Shown here one piece after another: positions 7,719 to 18,900 of a stretch of DNA of 64,000 nucleotides. The stretch is from Wenzhouxiangella limi (GTDB lineage: Bacteria; Pseudomonadota; Gammaproteobacteria; Xanthomonadales; Wenzhouxiangellaceae), in assembly GCF_010499265.1 (NCBI RefSeq), contig NZ_JAAGSC010000041.1, forward strand, positions 173,521 through 237,520. Reading direction: 5' to 3'. Numbering within the stretch: the first letter of the stretch is position 1; each line of letters opens with the position of its first letter. Below the pieces are notes generated by a model. That model worked only from the letters and a program-made list of their open reading frames with translations. It had not been told where the DNA came from and searched no databases. The position numbers were made by a program, and so were the translations under genes.

Positions 7719-10700
7719 ATGTTTTCCCCGACGGTTCTGGTGCTGGTTTCCCTGGCCTACGTGGGCGTGTTGTTCCTGATCGCCTGGTGGGGCGATCGGG
7801 TTGCGTTCAGGCGTGGTCGCCTGCCGGGCCAGCCTGTCATCTACAGCCTGTCGCTGGCGGTGTACTGCACGTCCTGGACCTTCTACGGCGCGGTCGGACA
7901 GGCGGCCACGACCGGCTGGGATTTTCTGCCCGTTTACCTGGGGCCAATCCTGATGTTCGCGGTCTTCGGCGGTTTTTTGCAGCGCATGGTGCGCGTCGCC
8001 AAGGAGCAACAGGTTACCTCGATCTCCGACTTTCTGGCCTCGCGCTTCGGTAAGACCCGTCGCCTGGCGGTCCTGGTGACCGTGGTCGCCGCATTGGGCG
8101 TTCTGCCCTATATCGCTCTTCAGCTCAAGGCCATCGCCATGGGCTTCGATCTGTTGACTTCGGATCTGGCGCAGCCCCTGACAATGCTGGACAGTCCGGG
8201 CCCGATCCAGCGCGATACCGCCCTGGGCGTTGCACTGCTGCTGGGTGTATTCGCGATGCTGTTCGGAACACGCCAGCTTGACGCCACGGAGCATCACCCC
8301 GGCCTGATGCTGGCGATCGCCTTCGAGTCCATGGTCAAGCTGCTGGCCTTCCTCGCGGTCGGAATTTTCGTGACCTGGTTTCTGTTCGACGGACCTGAAT
8401 CGCTGGCGCCCATGGCCGTGGACGATGCTCTGGTGGCCGCGGTATTTGCACCGGAGAACGTGCGGCTGACTTTCGTCACTATCCTGCTGCTGTCCACGCT
8501 CGCCGTATTCTGTCTGCCGCGCCAGTTTCACGTTGCGGTGGTCGAAAGCACGAGCGCGCGGGACGTGCGCTGGGCGCGGCTACTTTTCCCCCTGTATCTG
8601 GTCCTGATCAGTCTGTTCATCGCACCGGTCGCGGTCGCCGGGTTGCTGATTTTCGGCGACAGCATGGCTCCGGATGCCTTCGTTCTGACGCTGCCGCTTC
8701 AGGCCGGACAGGAATGGCTGGCGCTGCTGGCCCTGCTCGGCGGATTTTCTGCTGCAACCGGCATGGTCATCGTGGCCGCTGTTGCCCTTTCGATGATGGT
8801 GTCGAACGACATCGTCATGCCGCTGCTGCTCAGGGCCAGGCCGGTTTCTGGCGGCGCCGGTGCAGATCTTGGGCGCTTGCTGCTGGTGGTGCGACGCGTG
8901 GTCATCGTGGGGCTTTTGCTGCTGGCCTGGCTGTACTACCGGCTGTTCGGGTATTCCGAGAGCCTGGCCGGCATCGGACTGCTTTCCTTCGCCGCGGTCG
9001 CCCAGTTCGCGCCGCTGGTGATTGCGGCCATCTTCAGCCGGAAGGCCAATCGCCAGGGAGCCTTGCTCGGGCTCTCGCTTGGATTCGGTACCTGGTTGTA
9101 CTGCCTGCTGCTGCCGGTTGTTGCGCGCGGCATCGGTATCGGGCAGGTCTGGCTGGACCAAGGGCCCTGGGGATGGGCCTGGCTGCGTCCCGAAGCGCTG
9201 TTCGGGTTTGAGGCCGGTGATGCTCTAAGCCACGGCGTATGGTGGTCGCTGTTGCTGAACGTCCTCGGCCTGCTGGTCGGTTCCTGGTTCGGTTCACCGC
9301 GGCCTATCGACCGGATCCAGGCCAATGCCTTCAGCGGGGCGGCCAGTGACCCGGGGACGGATTCGCTACCGCGGGCCGGCATCGCCACGGTCGGTGACCT
9401 GGTCCAGCTGACCCGGCGATTCCTCGGCGAGCGCCGCGCCCGGCTGGCTTTTGACGAGTTTGCGCGGCGCGCCGGTCGTGAGCTTGGCGATGCTCAGCCG
9501 GCCGATGCCGGCCTGGTCGGCCATACCGAGCGGGTGCTGGCCGCGGTCATCGGGGCCAGTTCGGCGCGGATCGTGCTGGCCTCCGCCCTGGCCGGCAGCG
9601 GGATGCAGCTGGACCAGGTCGTCACCCTGCTCGATCAGACCTCACAGAAGCTCAAGTTTCGCCAGGAGTTATTGCAATCCGCCCTGGAGAACCTGTCGGA
9701 GGGTATCAGCGTGGTTGACGGGGAACTGCGGCTGGTGGCCTGGAATCGTGCCTATCTGGATCTGTTCGATTACCCGGACGGACTGGTCCAGATCGGTCGT
9801 CCGGTCGAGGAGCTGCTGTATTTCAATGCCCGCCGCGGCATGATGGGCGAAGGCGATGTCGAGTCGCTGGTCGAGCGACGGCTGCACTGGATGCGCCAGG
9901 GGAGTTCGCACTTCTACCAGCGACATACCGGCGACGGCCGGGTGATCGAGATTCGCGGCAACCCGATGCCCGGCGGTGGCTTCGTCACCAGCTTCAGCGA
10001 TGTCACCGAGCGTCTGCAGGCCGAGGAAGCCCTGCGCCAAAGCGAGCGCAACATCCGTTTCTACACCGACAACGTTCCGGCCCTGCTGGCCTATGTCGAT
10101 GCCGATCTCTCTTTCCGCTTCACCAACCGGGCCTACGAGAACCTGCTGGGCCTGAACCGTTCGGAGCTGATAGGTCGACACCTGCACGAAGTTTTCGATC
10201 AGCACGAAATGCTGCGCCGCTCACCCTATCTGGAAGGGGCGCTGGCCGGCGAGCGCCAGGACTTCGAGCTGGAAATCATCGATGCTCGCCAGCGTCGCCG
10301 CTACGTTCTTGCGACCTACATCCCGCAGTTCAACCGGCGTGGCGAAGTGCTGGGGTTTTTCTCCCTTTTGCAGGACATCACCGAGCGCCGCCAGGCCGAA
10401 CTCCGGCTCCAGGAGGCCAAGGAAGAGCTTGAGCGAAGAGTTGCCAGCCGCACCCATGAGCTCACCGAACTGAACCGTGAACTGAGTCAGGAGATTCGCA
10501 TCCGCTCGCGCGTTGAAGACGCCTTGCGCGAGGCCAAACGGGAAGCCGACGAGGCCAACCATTCCAAGACCCGCTTCCTGGCTGCGGCGAGCCACGACCT
10601 TTTGCAGCCGCTCAACGCGGCTCGGCTATTCATTTCAGCGCTTGGCCAGCAGCAGGGTTTTACCCCGGAACAGGCGCATCTGATCGAGCGGCTGGAAGGA

Positions 10701-11687
10701 TCAATCGGCAGTGCCGAGGAGTTGCTCAGCGCCCTGCTCGATATCTCGCGGCTCGACGCTGGCGCCATGGCGACGGATGTGCGGGAGTTTACGATTGCCG
10801 ATCTGCTTGATCCCCTGTATGCAGAATTCAGCGCACTGGCGCGCGAGCGTGGTCTTCGTTTTGATCTGGTGGCCTGTCGGGCCCGGGTCGTGTCGGACCC
10901 CAAGCTGCTGCGCCGGGTTCTGCAGAACTTCATCTCCAACGCGCTGCGCTATACCGAGCGCGGTCGCGTGCTGTTGGGCTGCAGGCGCCGGGACGGTCAT
11001 TTGAGTCTGCAGGTCTGGGATACCGGCCCCGGCATACCCGCGGACCAGACCGAGTCGATCTTTCGCGAATTCCACCGCCTGGAAGCCTCGCGCCGCAGCC
11101 GTGAGCGCGGTCTGGGGCTGGGCCTGGCGATTGTCGATCGGATCGCCCGGATGCTGGACCACCCGGTCAGCTTGCATTCCCAACCGGGTCGAGGGACGGT
11201 TTTCGCGTTGACGGTACCGTTAGCGACCGGTTCGGCCGAACCGCCTGCGGCCCGTTCCGGGCGGGCGCGTCGGCAGGGGCGGGACCTGGCCGGCATGCGA
11301 GTGCTGTGCGTGGACAACGAGCCCGACATCCTGGCGGGCATGCGTTCGCTGATCGCGCCGTGGGGATGTGATGTCCGGATCGCGCGCGATGAGAACGAGG
11401 CGCTGGCGGTGATGGGAGATGACTGGCTGCCGGCTGCCATACTGGCCGACTACCACCTTGATGAGGCACGCAACGGCATCGATCTGATGAATCGGCTCCG
11501 GGCGCGCTTCACGGATCCTGTCGGCGGTATCCTGATCACCGCTGACCAGGCTGAACCGGTCCGCAACGAAGCGCGCGCAAACGGCTATCGCGTGCTGCAC
11601 AAACCGCTTAAACCGGCGGCGCTGCGGGCCTTGCTGAGTCGATTGGAAAGTCTGCGCGAGCGCGATCAAGCGCCGCGAGAGGGCTGA
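7719..11687 (+). CDS. crbS: CrbS-type hybrid sensor kinase: SLC5 transporter domain + PAS + histidine kinase + receiver
   Basis: 1322 aa. Residues 1 to about 510 form an SSS/SLC5-like membrane domain of about 13 helices; a linker (about 530-640, STAC-like position), a PAS domain (about 650-760) and a second PAS (about 765-885) follow. Then come a coiled coil, HisKA with ASHDLLQPLNAARL (H959), HATPase with NFISNALRYTERG, VWDTGPGIP and RGLGLGLAI, and a C-terminal receiver with D1244 (LADYHLD). This is the architecture of CrbS (MxtR), the sensor established in Vibrio and Pseudomonas to control acetyl-CoA synthetase through CrbR. Its 3' end overlaps crbR convergently by 22 bp, and the symporter operon diverges from it. 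The ligand sensed is unknown. Confidence 0.9.
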   Translation: MFSPTVLVLVSLAYVGVLFLIAWWGDRVAFRRGRLPGQPVIYSLSLAVYCTSWTFYGAVGQAATTGWDFLPVYLGPILMFAVFGGFLQRMVRVAKEQQVTSISDFLASRFGKTRRLAVLVTVVAALGVLPYIALQLKAIAMGFDLLTSDLAQPLTMLDSPGPIQRDTALGVALLLGVFAMLFGTRQLDATEHHPGLMLAIAFESMVKLLAFLAVGIFVTWFLFDGPESLAPMAVDDALVAAVFAPENVRLTFVTILLLSTLAVFCLPRQFHVAVVESTSARDVRWARLLFPLYLVLISLFIAPVAVAGLLIFGDSMAPDAFVLTLPLQAGQEWLALLALLGGFSAATGMVIVAAVALSMMVSNDIVMPLLLRARPVSGGAGADLGRLLLVVRRVVIVGLLLLAWLYYRLFGYSESLAGIGLLSFAAVAQFAPLVIAAIFSRKANRQGALLGLSLGFGTWLYCLLLPVVARGIGIGQVWLDQGPWGWAWLRPEALFGFEAGDALSHGVWWSLLLNVLGLLVGSWFGSPRPIDRIQANAFSGAASDPGTDSLPRAGIATVGDLVQLTRRFLGERRARLAFDEFARRAGRELGDAQPADAGLVGHTERVLAAVIGASSARIVLASALAGSGMQLDQVVTLLDQTSQKLKFRQELLQSALENLSEGISVVDGELRLVAWNRAYLDLFDYPDGLVQIGRPVEELLYFNARRGMMGEGDVESLVERRLHWMRQGSSHFYQRHTGDGRVIEIRGNPMPGGGFVTSFSDVTERLQAEEALRQSERNIRFYTDNVPALLAYVDADLSFRFTNRAYENLLGLNRSELIGRHLHEVFDQHEMLRRSPYLEGALAGERQDFELEIIDARQRRRYVLATYIPQFNRRGEVLGFFSLLQDITERRQAELRLQEAKEELERRVASRTHELTELNRELSQEIRIRSRVEDALREAKREADEANHSKTRFLAAASHDLLQPLNAARLFISALGQQQGFTPEQAHLIERLEGSIGSAEELLSALLDISRLDAGAMATDVREFTIADLLDPLYAEFSALARERGLRFDLVACRARVVSDPKLLRRVLQNFISNALRYTERGRVLLGCRRRDGHLSLQVWDTGPGIPADQTESIFREFHRLEASRRSRERGLGLGLAIVDRIARMLDHPVSLHSQPGRGTVFALTVPLATGSAEPPAARSGRARRQGRDLAGMRVLCVDNEPDILAGMRSLIAPWGCDVRIARDENEALAVMGDDWLPAAILADYHLDEARNGIDLMNRLRARFTDPVGGILITADQAEPVRNEARANGYRVLHKPLKPAALRALLSRLESLRERDQAPREG

Positions 11688-12346
11688 AACGCATCGGCGG
11701 CCTGCGCGGGAGAATCGACCCCCAACTGGTTGAGCAGCAGAACCGCCTGCGTTCGGTTGCTGACCTCCAGCTTGCGAAAAATCGCGGTCATGTGGGCCTT
11801 GACCGTGGCTTCCGAGATACCAAGCTCAAAAGCGATCTGCTTGTTCAGCAGCCCGTCGGCCAGCATCATCAGCACGCGGAACTGCTGCGGGGTAAGTTCG
11901 CCCAGGCGCCCGGCCACGTCGAGTTCGTCGGCGGCGCTACCGGCCACATCGCTTTCGGGTGGATGCCAGATGTCGCCGGCCAGCACGGTCTCCAGCGCAT
12001 TTCGAATCTCTTCCACCGAAGCGGATTTGTGGATGAAGGCGGCCGCGCCGTGATCCAGGGCGCGCTGGATGACCACGGCATTGTTATTGGCCGATATCAG
12101 ACACACCGGCAGCTCAGGATGGTGGGCGCGAAGATACACCAGCGCCGAGAACCCCTGCACGCCGGGCATGTGCAGATCCAGCAGGACGAGGTCTGCCGAG
12201 TCATGCTCCGCGGTGACTTGCTGCAGTTCTTCCATGCTGCCGGCCTGGGCAATCACGACATCGCCCAGGGCCTGGCGCAGGGCCAGGCTCAGGGCCTCCC
12301 GGAACAGCGGATGGTCATCGGCGACGATGACCTTGCGGCGGTTCAT
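11666..12346 (-). CDS. crbR: CrbR-type LuxR/NarL-family response regulator
   Basis: 226 aa: receiver domain (D10, D11, phospho-acceptor D57 in LLDLHMPG) and a C-terminal LuxR helix-turn-helix (about 150-215; LLNKQIAFELGISEATVKAH). It is the expected partner of the adjacent CrbS; in Vibrio cholerae and Pseudomonas this regulator activates acs. It lies 26 bp downstream of acs on the same strand, so it is probably co-transcribed with acs, giving positive autoregulation. The ATG has only a weak ribosome site. The palindromes at 4848-4859, 7635-7646, 14384-14395 and 14403-14414 are its candidate binding sites (inference). Confidence 0.9.
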   Translation of the reverse strand: MNRRKVIVADDHPLFREALSLALRQALGDVVIAQAGSMEELQQVTAEHDSADLVLLDLHMPGVQGFSALVYLRAHHPELPVCLISANNNAVVIQRALDHGAAAFIHKSASVEEIRNALETVLAGDIWHPPESDVAGSAADELDVAGRLGELTPQQFRVLMMLADGLLNKQIAFELGISEATVKAHMTAIFRKLEVSNRTQAVLLLNQLGVDSPAQAADAFQPSRGA

Positions 12347-12372
12347 GACGGCAGGTCGCCGGGGCGGATCGA

Positions 12373-14316
<1,944 letters not shown>

Positions 14317-14351
14317 GATCGTTTCTCGATGGGCTTTCGAATTCGGCCCCC

Positions 14352-14395
14352 AGTCTATCAATGCCGGGGAATCGCGACACATTCGACTTAAGTCG
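14352..14395 (-). promoter_or_regulatory. Candidate CrbR-type operator and acs promoter
   Basis: Perfect 12-bp palindrome CGACTTAAGTCG (14384-14395). On the minus strand it is followed by AATG and, 26 nt after the box, by TAGACT (14357 to 14352), a 4-of-6 -10 match. The predicted start lies about 29 nt upstream of the acs ATG. The -35 position is poor. Confidence 0.6.
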
Positions 14396-14418
14396 CTAGC
14401 TGCGACTAAGGTCGAATG
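14380..14418. repeat. Near-perfect 17-bp inverted repeat between acs and the porin gene
   Basis: Arms 14380-14396 (CATTCGACTTAAGTCGC) and 14402-14418 (GCGACTAAGGTCGAATG) flank a 5-nt centre and differ at only a few central positions. Each arm is itself a 12-bp near-palindrome, so the structure reads as two tandem operators 19 bp apart (centre to centre) rather than a terminator: there is no T-tract and it lies between two divergent starts. Confidence 0.8.
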
Positions 14419-14444
14419 CGTTCTGCCTGGCTCACTGATATGCT
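14403..14444 (+). promoter_or_regulatory. Candidate CrbR-type operator and porin promoter
   Basis: Second palindrome CGACTAAGGTCG (14403-14414), followed by AATG and, 24 nt after the box, by TATGCT (14439-14444; 4 of 6 to the -10 consensus). The predicted start is about 26 nt upstream of the porin ATG, which has AGGAG in front. Confidence 0.55.
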
Positions 14445-14476
14445 GTTAACGCTTCCATAACAAGAGGAGAGAGAGC

Positions 14477-15805
14477 ATGAAATCACGAGGGCTGAAGAAA
14501 CTGGTCGTGGCGCTATGCGTCGCGGGTCTAACCGTGCCGGCATGGGCCGACGCCGACCCATCTGAACGCGAACGCGCGTTGGAGCAGCGCGTCGCCGATC
14601 TTGAGCGCATGGTCCAGCGGCTGTTGTCTGAACGCGAAGACGAGACCGAAGAGGCTGCACCGCAGCTTGAGCAGGAGGTTGAGGAACTCCGTGCTGAGGT
14701 GGCCCGCCTCGATACCGAGAAGGCCGAGCAGGTAATCAGTCCGGGCACCAACTTCAGCTTCGGCGGTTTCATCAAGCACGACATGATGTACAGCCGCTAC
14801 AGCGACGGAACGCCGGCGCCGCAGAGTATCTTGCGCGACTTCTACGTTGCCGGCGCCGTGCCGGTCGGGGGCGAAGAGTCGACGACCGATTTCGATACCC
14901 ATGCCCGCGAGACCCGGTTCATCTTCAACGTCGAGCGGCCTGAAGACGGTCTCCAGGGTTACATCGAGATGGACTTCACTTCCCGCACGGGGGGTGACGA
15001 GCGCCTGACCAATGCAACCAGCCCGAGTATCCGGCACATGTTCGTGCGGTGGAACAATCTCCTCGCCGGCCAGCACTGGTCGACCTTCCAGAACGTCGGT
15101 GCGCTACCGGAAAATCTGGACTTTGTCGGTCCGGCCGAGGGCACGATCTTTGTCAGGCAGCCCCAGATTCGCTACACCAACGGGCCCTGGCAGTTCTCGC
15201 TGGAAAACCCCGAGACTACGGTGACCCCCTTCGGCGGTGGTGGCCGGATCGTGACCGACACGGCCAGCGTGCCCGATGTCGTGGTGCGCTACAACCACTC
15301 GGCTGACTGGGGCTCTTTCGTGGCTGCCTTCATGGGTCGGCAACTCGGTATCGATGGCCCAGGCGGCACTGAGCGCGAGACCTCGTTTGCATTCAGCCTG
15401 TCGGGCAAGTTCGACATTGGCCGCAACGATATCCGCTGGATGTTCTCAGGCGGTCCGGGCATCGGACGCTACCTGGGCCTGAACACCGCCAACGATGCGG
15501 TGCTCGACGCCGGTGGTGATCTGGAAGCCATCGACGCCTATGGCGGGTTCTTGTCCTATCGTCATTTCTGGTCTGACCAGTGGCGCTCAAACTTCACCCT
15601 GTCTGCCTTCAGCGCCGACAACGAGACCAATCTGACCGGGTTTGGTGTGACCGAGCAGGCTGAGAGCGCGCACGTGAACCTGATTTACCAGGCCAATTCA
15701 AAGCTTCGCTTCGGTGCCGAGTACATCTACGGCCGGCGCGAGGTTGAATCCGGCGCCTCAGGCAACATGAACCGTCTGCAGTTCTCCACCATTTACGCAT
15801 TCTGA
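14477..15805 (+). CDS. DcaP-like outer-membrane porin
   Basis: 442 aa. A signal peptide (about 1-25, ending VPAWADA) is followed by a charged coiled-coil stretch (about 30-85; EQEVEELRAEVARLD) and a beta-barrel rich in alternating aromatic and polar residues. It ends in IYAF, with the C-terminal phenylalanine typical of outer-membrane barrels. The N-terminal coiled coil plus barrel starting FSFGGFIKHDMMYSRYSDG fits the DcaP family of trimeric porins for dicarboxylates and other small anions. AGGAG precedes the ATG. Divergence from acs and the shared operator pair suggest it admits acetate or related carboxylates (inference). Confidence 0.8.
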   Translation: MKSRGLKKLVVALCVAGLTVPAWADADPSERERALEQRVADLERMVQRLLSEREDETEEAAPQLEQEVEELRAEVARLDTEKAEQVISPGTNFSFGGFIKHDMMYSRYSDGTPAPQSILRDFYVAGAVPVGGEESTTDFDTHARETRFIFNVERPEDGLQGYIEMDFTSRTGGDERLTNATSPSIRHMFVRWNNLLAGQHWSTFQNVGALPENLDFVGPAEGTIFVRQPQIRYTNGPWQFSLENPETTVTPFGGGGRIVTDTASVPDVVVRYNHSADWGSFVAAFMGRQLGIDGPGGTERETSFAFSLSGKFDIGRNDIRWMFSGGPGIGRYLGLNTANDAVLDAGGDLEAIDAYGGFLSYRHFWSDQWRSNFTLSAFSADNETNLTGFGVTEQAESAHVNLIYQANSKLRFGAEYIYGRREVESGASGNMNRLQFSTIYAF

Positions 15806-15821
15806 TCCTGTTGGCGATCTT

Positions 15822-15850
15822 CCGGTCGTCGGCCACAGGCCGGCGGCCGG
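15822..15850 (+). terminator. Possible terminator hairpin after the porin gene
   Basis: 13-bp stem (CCGGTCGTCGGCC pairing with GGCCGGCGGCCGG, two G-U pairs) with a 3-nt loop, 17 bp after the porin stop. There is no T-run downstream, so it may only slow polymerase or stabilise the mRNA end. Confidence 0.4.
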
Positions 15851-15950
15851 ATGCTGTGCCAAGCAGCGTTTGTGCCTCGCTTCTTCATGCTATGTTCGCC
15901 ATCCGTAATAGCCAAACGGCTCGGGTGTGCCCAGTTCCGAATCCCACAAC

Positions 15951-18900
15951 ATGAGTTCTTCCGACCGCGCGACCCTGTTGTCGCAGGTGGCCGAGGCGCT
16001 GGTCACCGCCGGGCCGGAGTCGATCGATGCTTTGATCGAGCAGGCGTTGGCAAGAACGGGCCGTCTGCTGGAAGTTGATCGCTGTTCCCTGTTTCTGTTC
16101 AGCGAGCGCAGCACTGAACTCGAGCTGACCCACGGCTGGGAGGCCAAGGGTGTCCCGGCGCTGCCGCTGAAATCCATGTCCTCGGTGCCGGCGGCCAAAT
16201 TGTTCCCCAGAACGATGGAGGCCCTGCTCACGGGTCGGGCTTTGCCGATCAGCGACACCCGCCGGCCCGACAAAGTGATTCAGGATGAGGGCGAACGTCT
16301 GTTGCAATTGGGCATTCGCGCCATCTTGCTGGTACCAATGTTTGCCGGCGAGCGTCCCGTTGGCCTGATCGGCATCGATCGGGCCAGTGCAGTGAGGGAC
16401 TGGTCCGGGGATGAATCGACTCTGCTGGATAATCTTGGCCAGTTTCTGACCCACGCGTTGCTGCGCGTGCGCGCCGAGCAGACATTGCGGCAGGTCAAGG
16501 AGCGGTACCAGGCCTTGACCGAGAAGAGCCAGAGCATCCTGTTCGAGGTCGGTCGGGATGGACGCTATAACTTCGTTTCCAGTAACGCAGAGGCCATAAC
16601 CAGCTACCGGGCCGACGAGCTGGTCGGACGCTCGTTCCGGGATTTTCTGCATCCTGAGGATCTGCCGGACCTGCTCGCTAAATTTCGAACGGCGATGACC
16701 GATTCCGCGGCACTGCCCGTGCTCGAGTATCGGGTGATTCACGGGGATGAAAGCGTGCACTGGCACCGGGCCGTGCTCGTGCCCTTGCGTGACGAGTGCG
16801 GCAGTATCCGCGGCGTGGTTGGCACTGCCCTCGACATTACCGATCTCAAGGAGCTTGAATCCCACCTCCGAGGCGAGGCCGCGCTCACAGCGCTGCTGGT
16901 GCGAATGGCCACCCACTACATCAATCTGCCGATTCGTGATTTCGAGTCGGCAATCGCCCGCTCGCTGCGCGAGCTGGGACAATTCGTTGGCGCTGATCGG
17001 GCGTACGTCTTTCGCTATGATCGTGAAGCCGGAGTGGCGAGCAATACCCACGAGTGGTGCGCGGCCGGCATCACGCCCCAGATCGAAGAGCTGCGCGCCG
17101 TGCCGCTGGACCAGATCAGCGACTTTGCCGCTTTGCACCAACGGGGCGAGCCGATCCACATCGCTGAGGTTTCGTCCTGGCCCCATGAAGGCACGCGCGA
17201 AATTCTGGCCGCACAGCATGTCCAGTCGCTGGTGAGTGTGCCCTTGATGCTCGACGGCGAGTGTCTGGGCTTTGTCGGCTTCGACTACGTGCGTGCCCCC
17301 AGGGACTATTCCGGCAACGAGATCCATCTGCTGACCGTGTTTGCCCAGATGTTGGTCAACATGCGGGTTCGGGGAAAAATCGAGCGCCAGCTCGCCGATG
17401 AACGTCGTCGTCTCGGCGAGATCATCGACGGTACCGACGCCGGCACCTGGGAATGGAATCTGGAAACCGGCGAGATGCGGTTCAATCACCGCTGGGCCGA
17501 AATGCTGGGTGTCGCGTCGGTGGAGGATCTGCCACCGACCTCGAGCGACTGGGCCCACCACGTTCATCCCGACGACGCCCGCGTGGGGATGGAGAACCTG
17601 ATCGGCCACCTGAAGGGGCTGCAACCCAACCTGGAAACCGAAATCCGGGTCCGCCGTGCTGACGGAAGCTGGCTGTGGATTCTGGTACGCGGCCGGGCCT
17701 CGCACCGGGAAGCGGACGGCCGGGCACGCCTGATATCGGGCATTGCCATCGACATCCAGCAGCGCAAGCAGGCCGAGGCCGAGCTGCGCAAGGCCGCCAG
17801 CGTTTTCACCCACTCTGGCGAGGGCATTCTGATTACCGATCTGGACAATCGGATTGTCGAGATCAACGAAGGCTTTACCCGGATCACCGGCTACCCGCGA
17901 GAGGAGATCCTGGGGCGCAAGCCAAGCGTGCTTTCGTCGGGGCGGCACGACGAGGGTTTTTACAGTGCCATGTGGCGGGATCTTCTGGCCGATGGTTACT
18001 GGTCCGGCGAGATCTGGAACCGTCGCCGGGACGGCACCGAGTATGCCCAGCGCCTGACGATCTCGACCGTTCGCGACGATGATGGCAAACCCTCGCACTA
18101 TGTCGGCCTGTTCGCCGACATCACGGCCCAGAAAAATTACCAGCGCGAACTGGAGCGCATGGCCCACTACGATTCGCTGACCGGCCTGCCGAACCGTATT
18201 CTGCTGGGCGATCGGCTCAGTCAGGCGATGTCGCAGGCGCGCCGCAACGGTCAACAGATCGCGGTGGCCTATATCGACCTGGACAACTTCAAATCCATCA
18301 ATGATCGGCATGGACATCGGGCCGGCGATCAGGTGCTCAGGGCTGTTGCCCAGCTGTTTTGCGAGGTCCTGCGGGAAACCGATACGGTGGCGCGTCCCGG
18401 CGGCGATGAGTTTGTTGCCATTTTGACCGGGCTGGGGGCGGAGACCCAACTGGATCGGCTGCTGCAGCGGCTGTTGCACAAACTGGACCCGCCAATCGTT
18501 TTGGACGAGGTTGGCGTAAAGGTGAGCTTGAGCATCGGCGTGACGCTGTACCCCCAGGTTGGAGAACCGGAAGCCGATCAGCTGCTGCGCCAGGCAGACC
18601 AGGCCATGTTCGAGGCCAAGCGCAAGGGCCGCAATAATGTCTGTTACTTCGATACCGAGCTGGAGCGAAGCGCCCAGCAGCGTCGACTCGACCAGATCCG
18701 CCTGCGCCAGGCGCTGGCCGACGACGAGTTCGCCCTTTATTACCAGCCGCAGGTCGACCTGCAAACCGGCAGGGTTCAAGGTGTCGAGGCCCTGATTCGC
18801 TGGATTCATCCGGATCGCGGGCTGCTGGCGCCGGCGGCTTTCCTGCCCATGATCGAAGACCCCGCGCTGGCCGTTGAGCTGGGGCAGTGGGTGATAGAGC

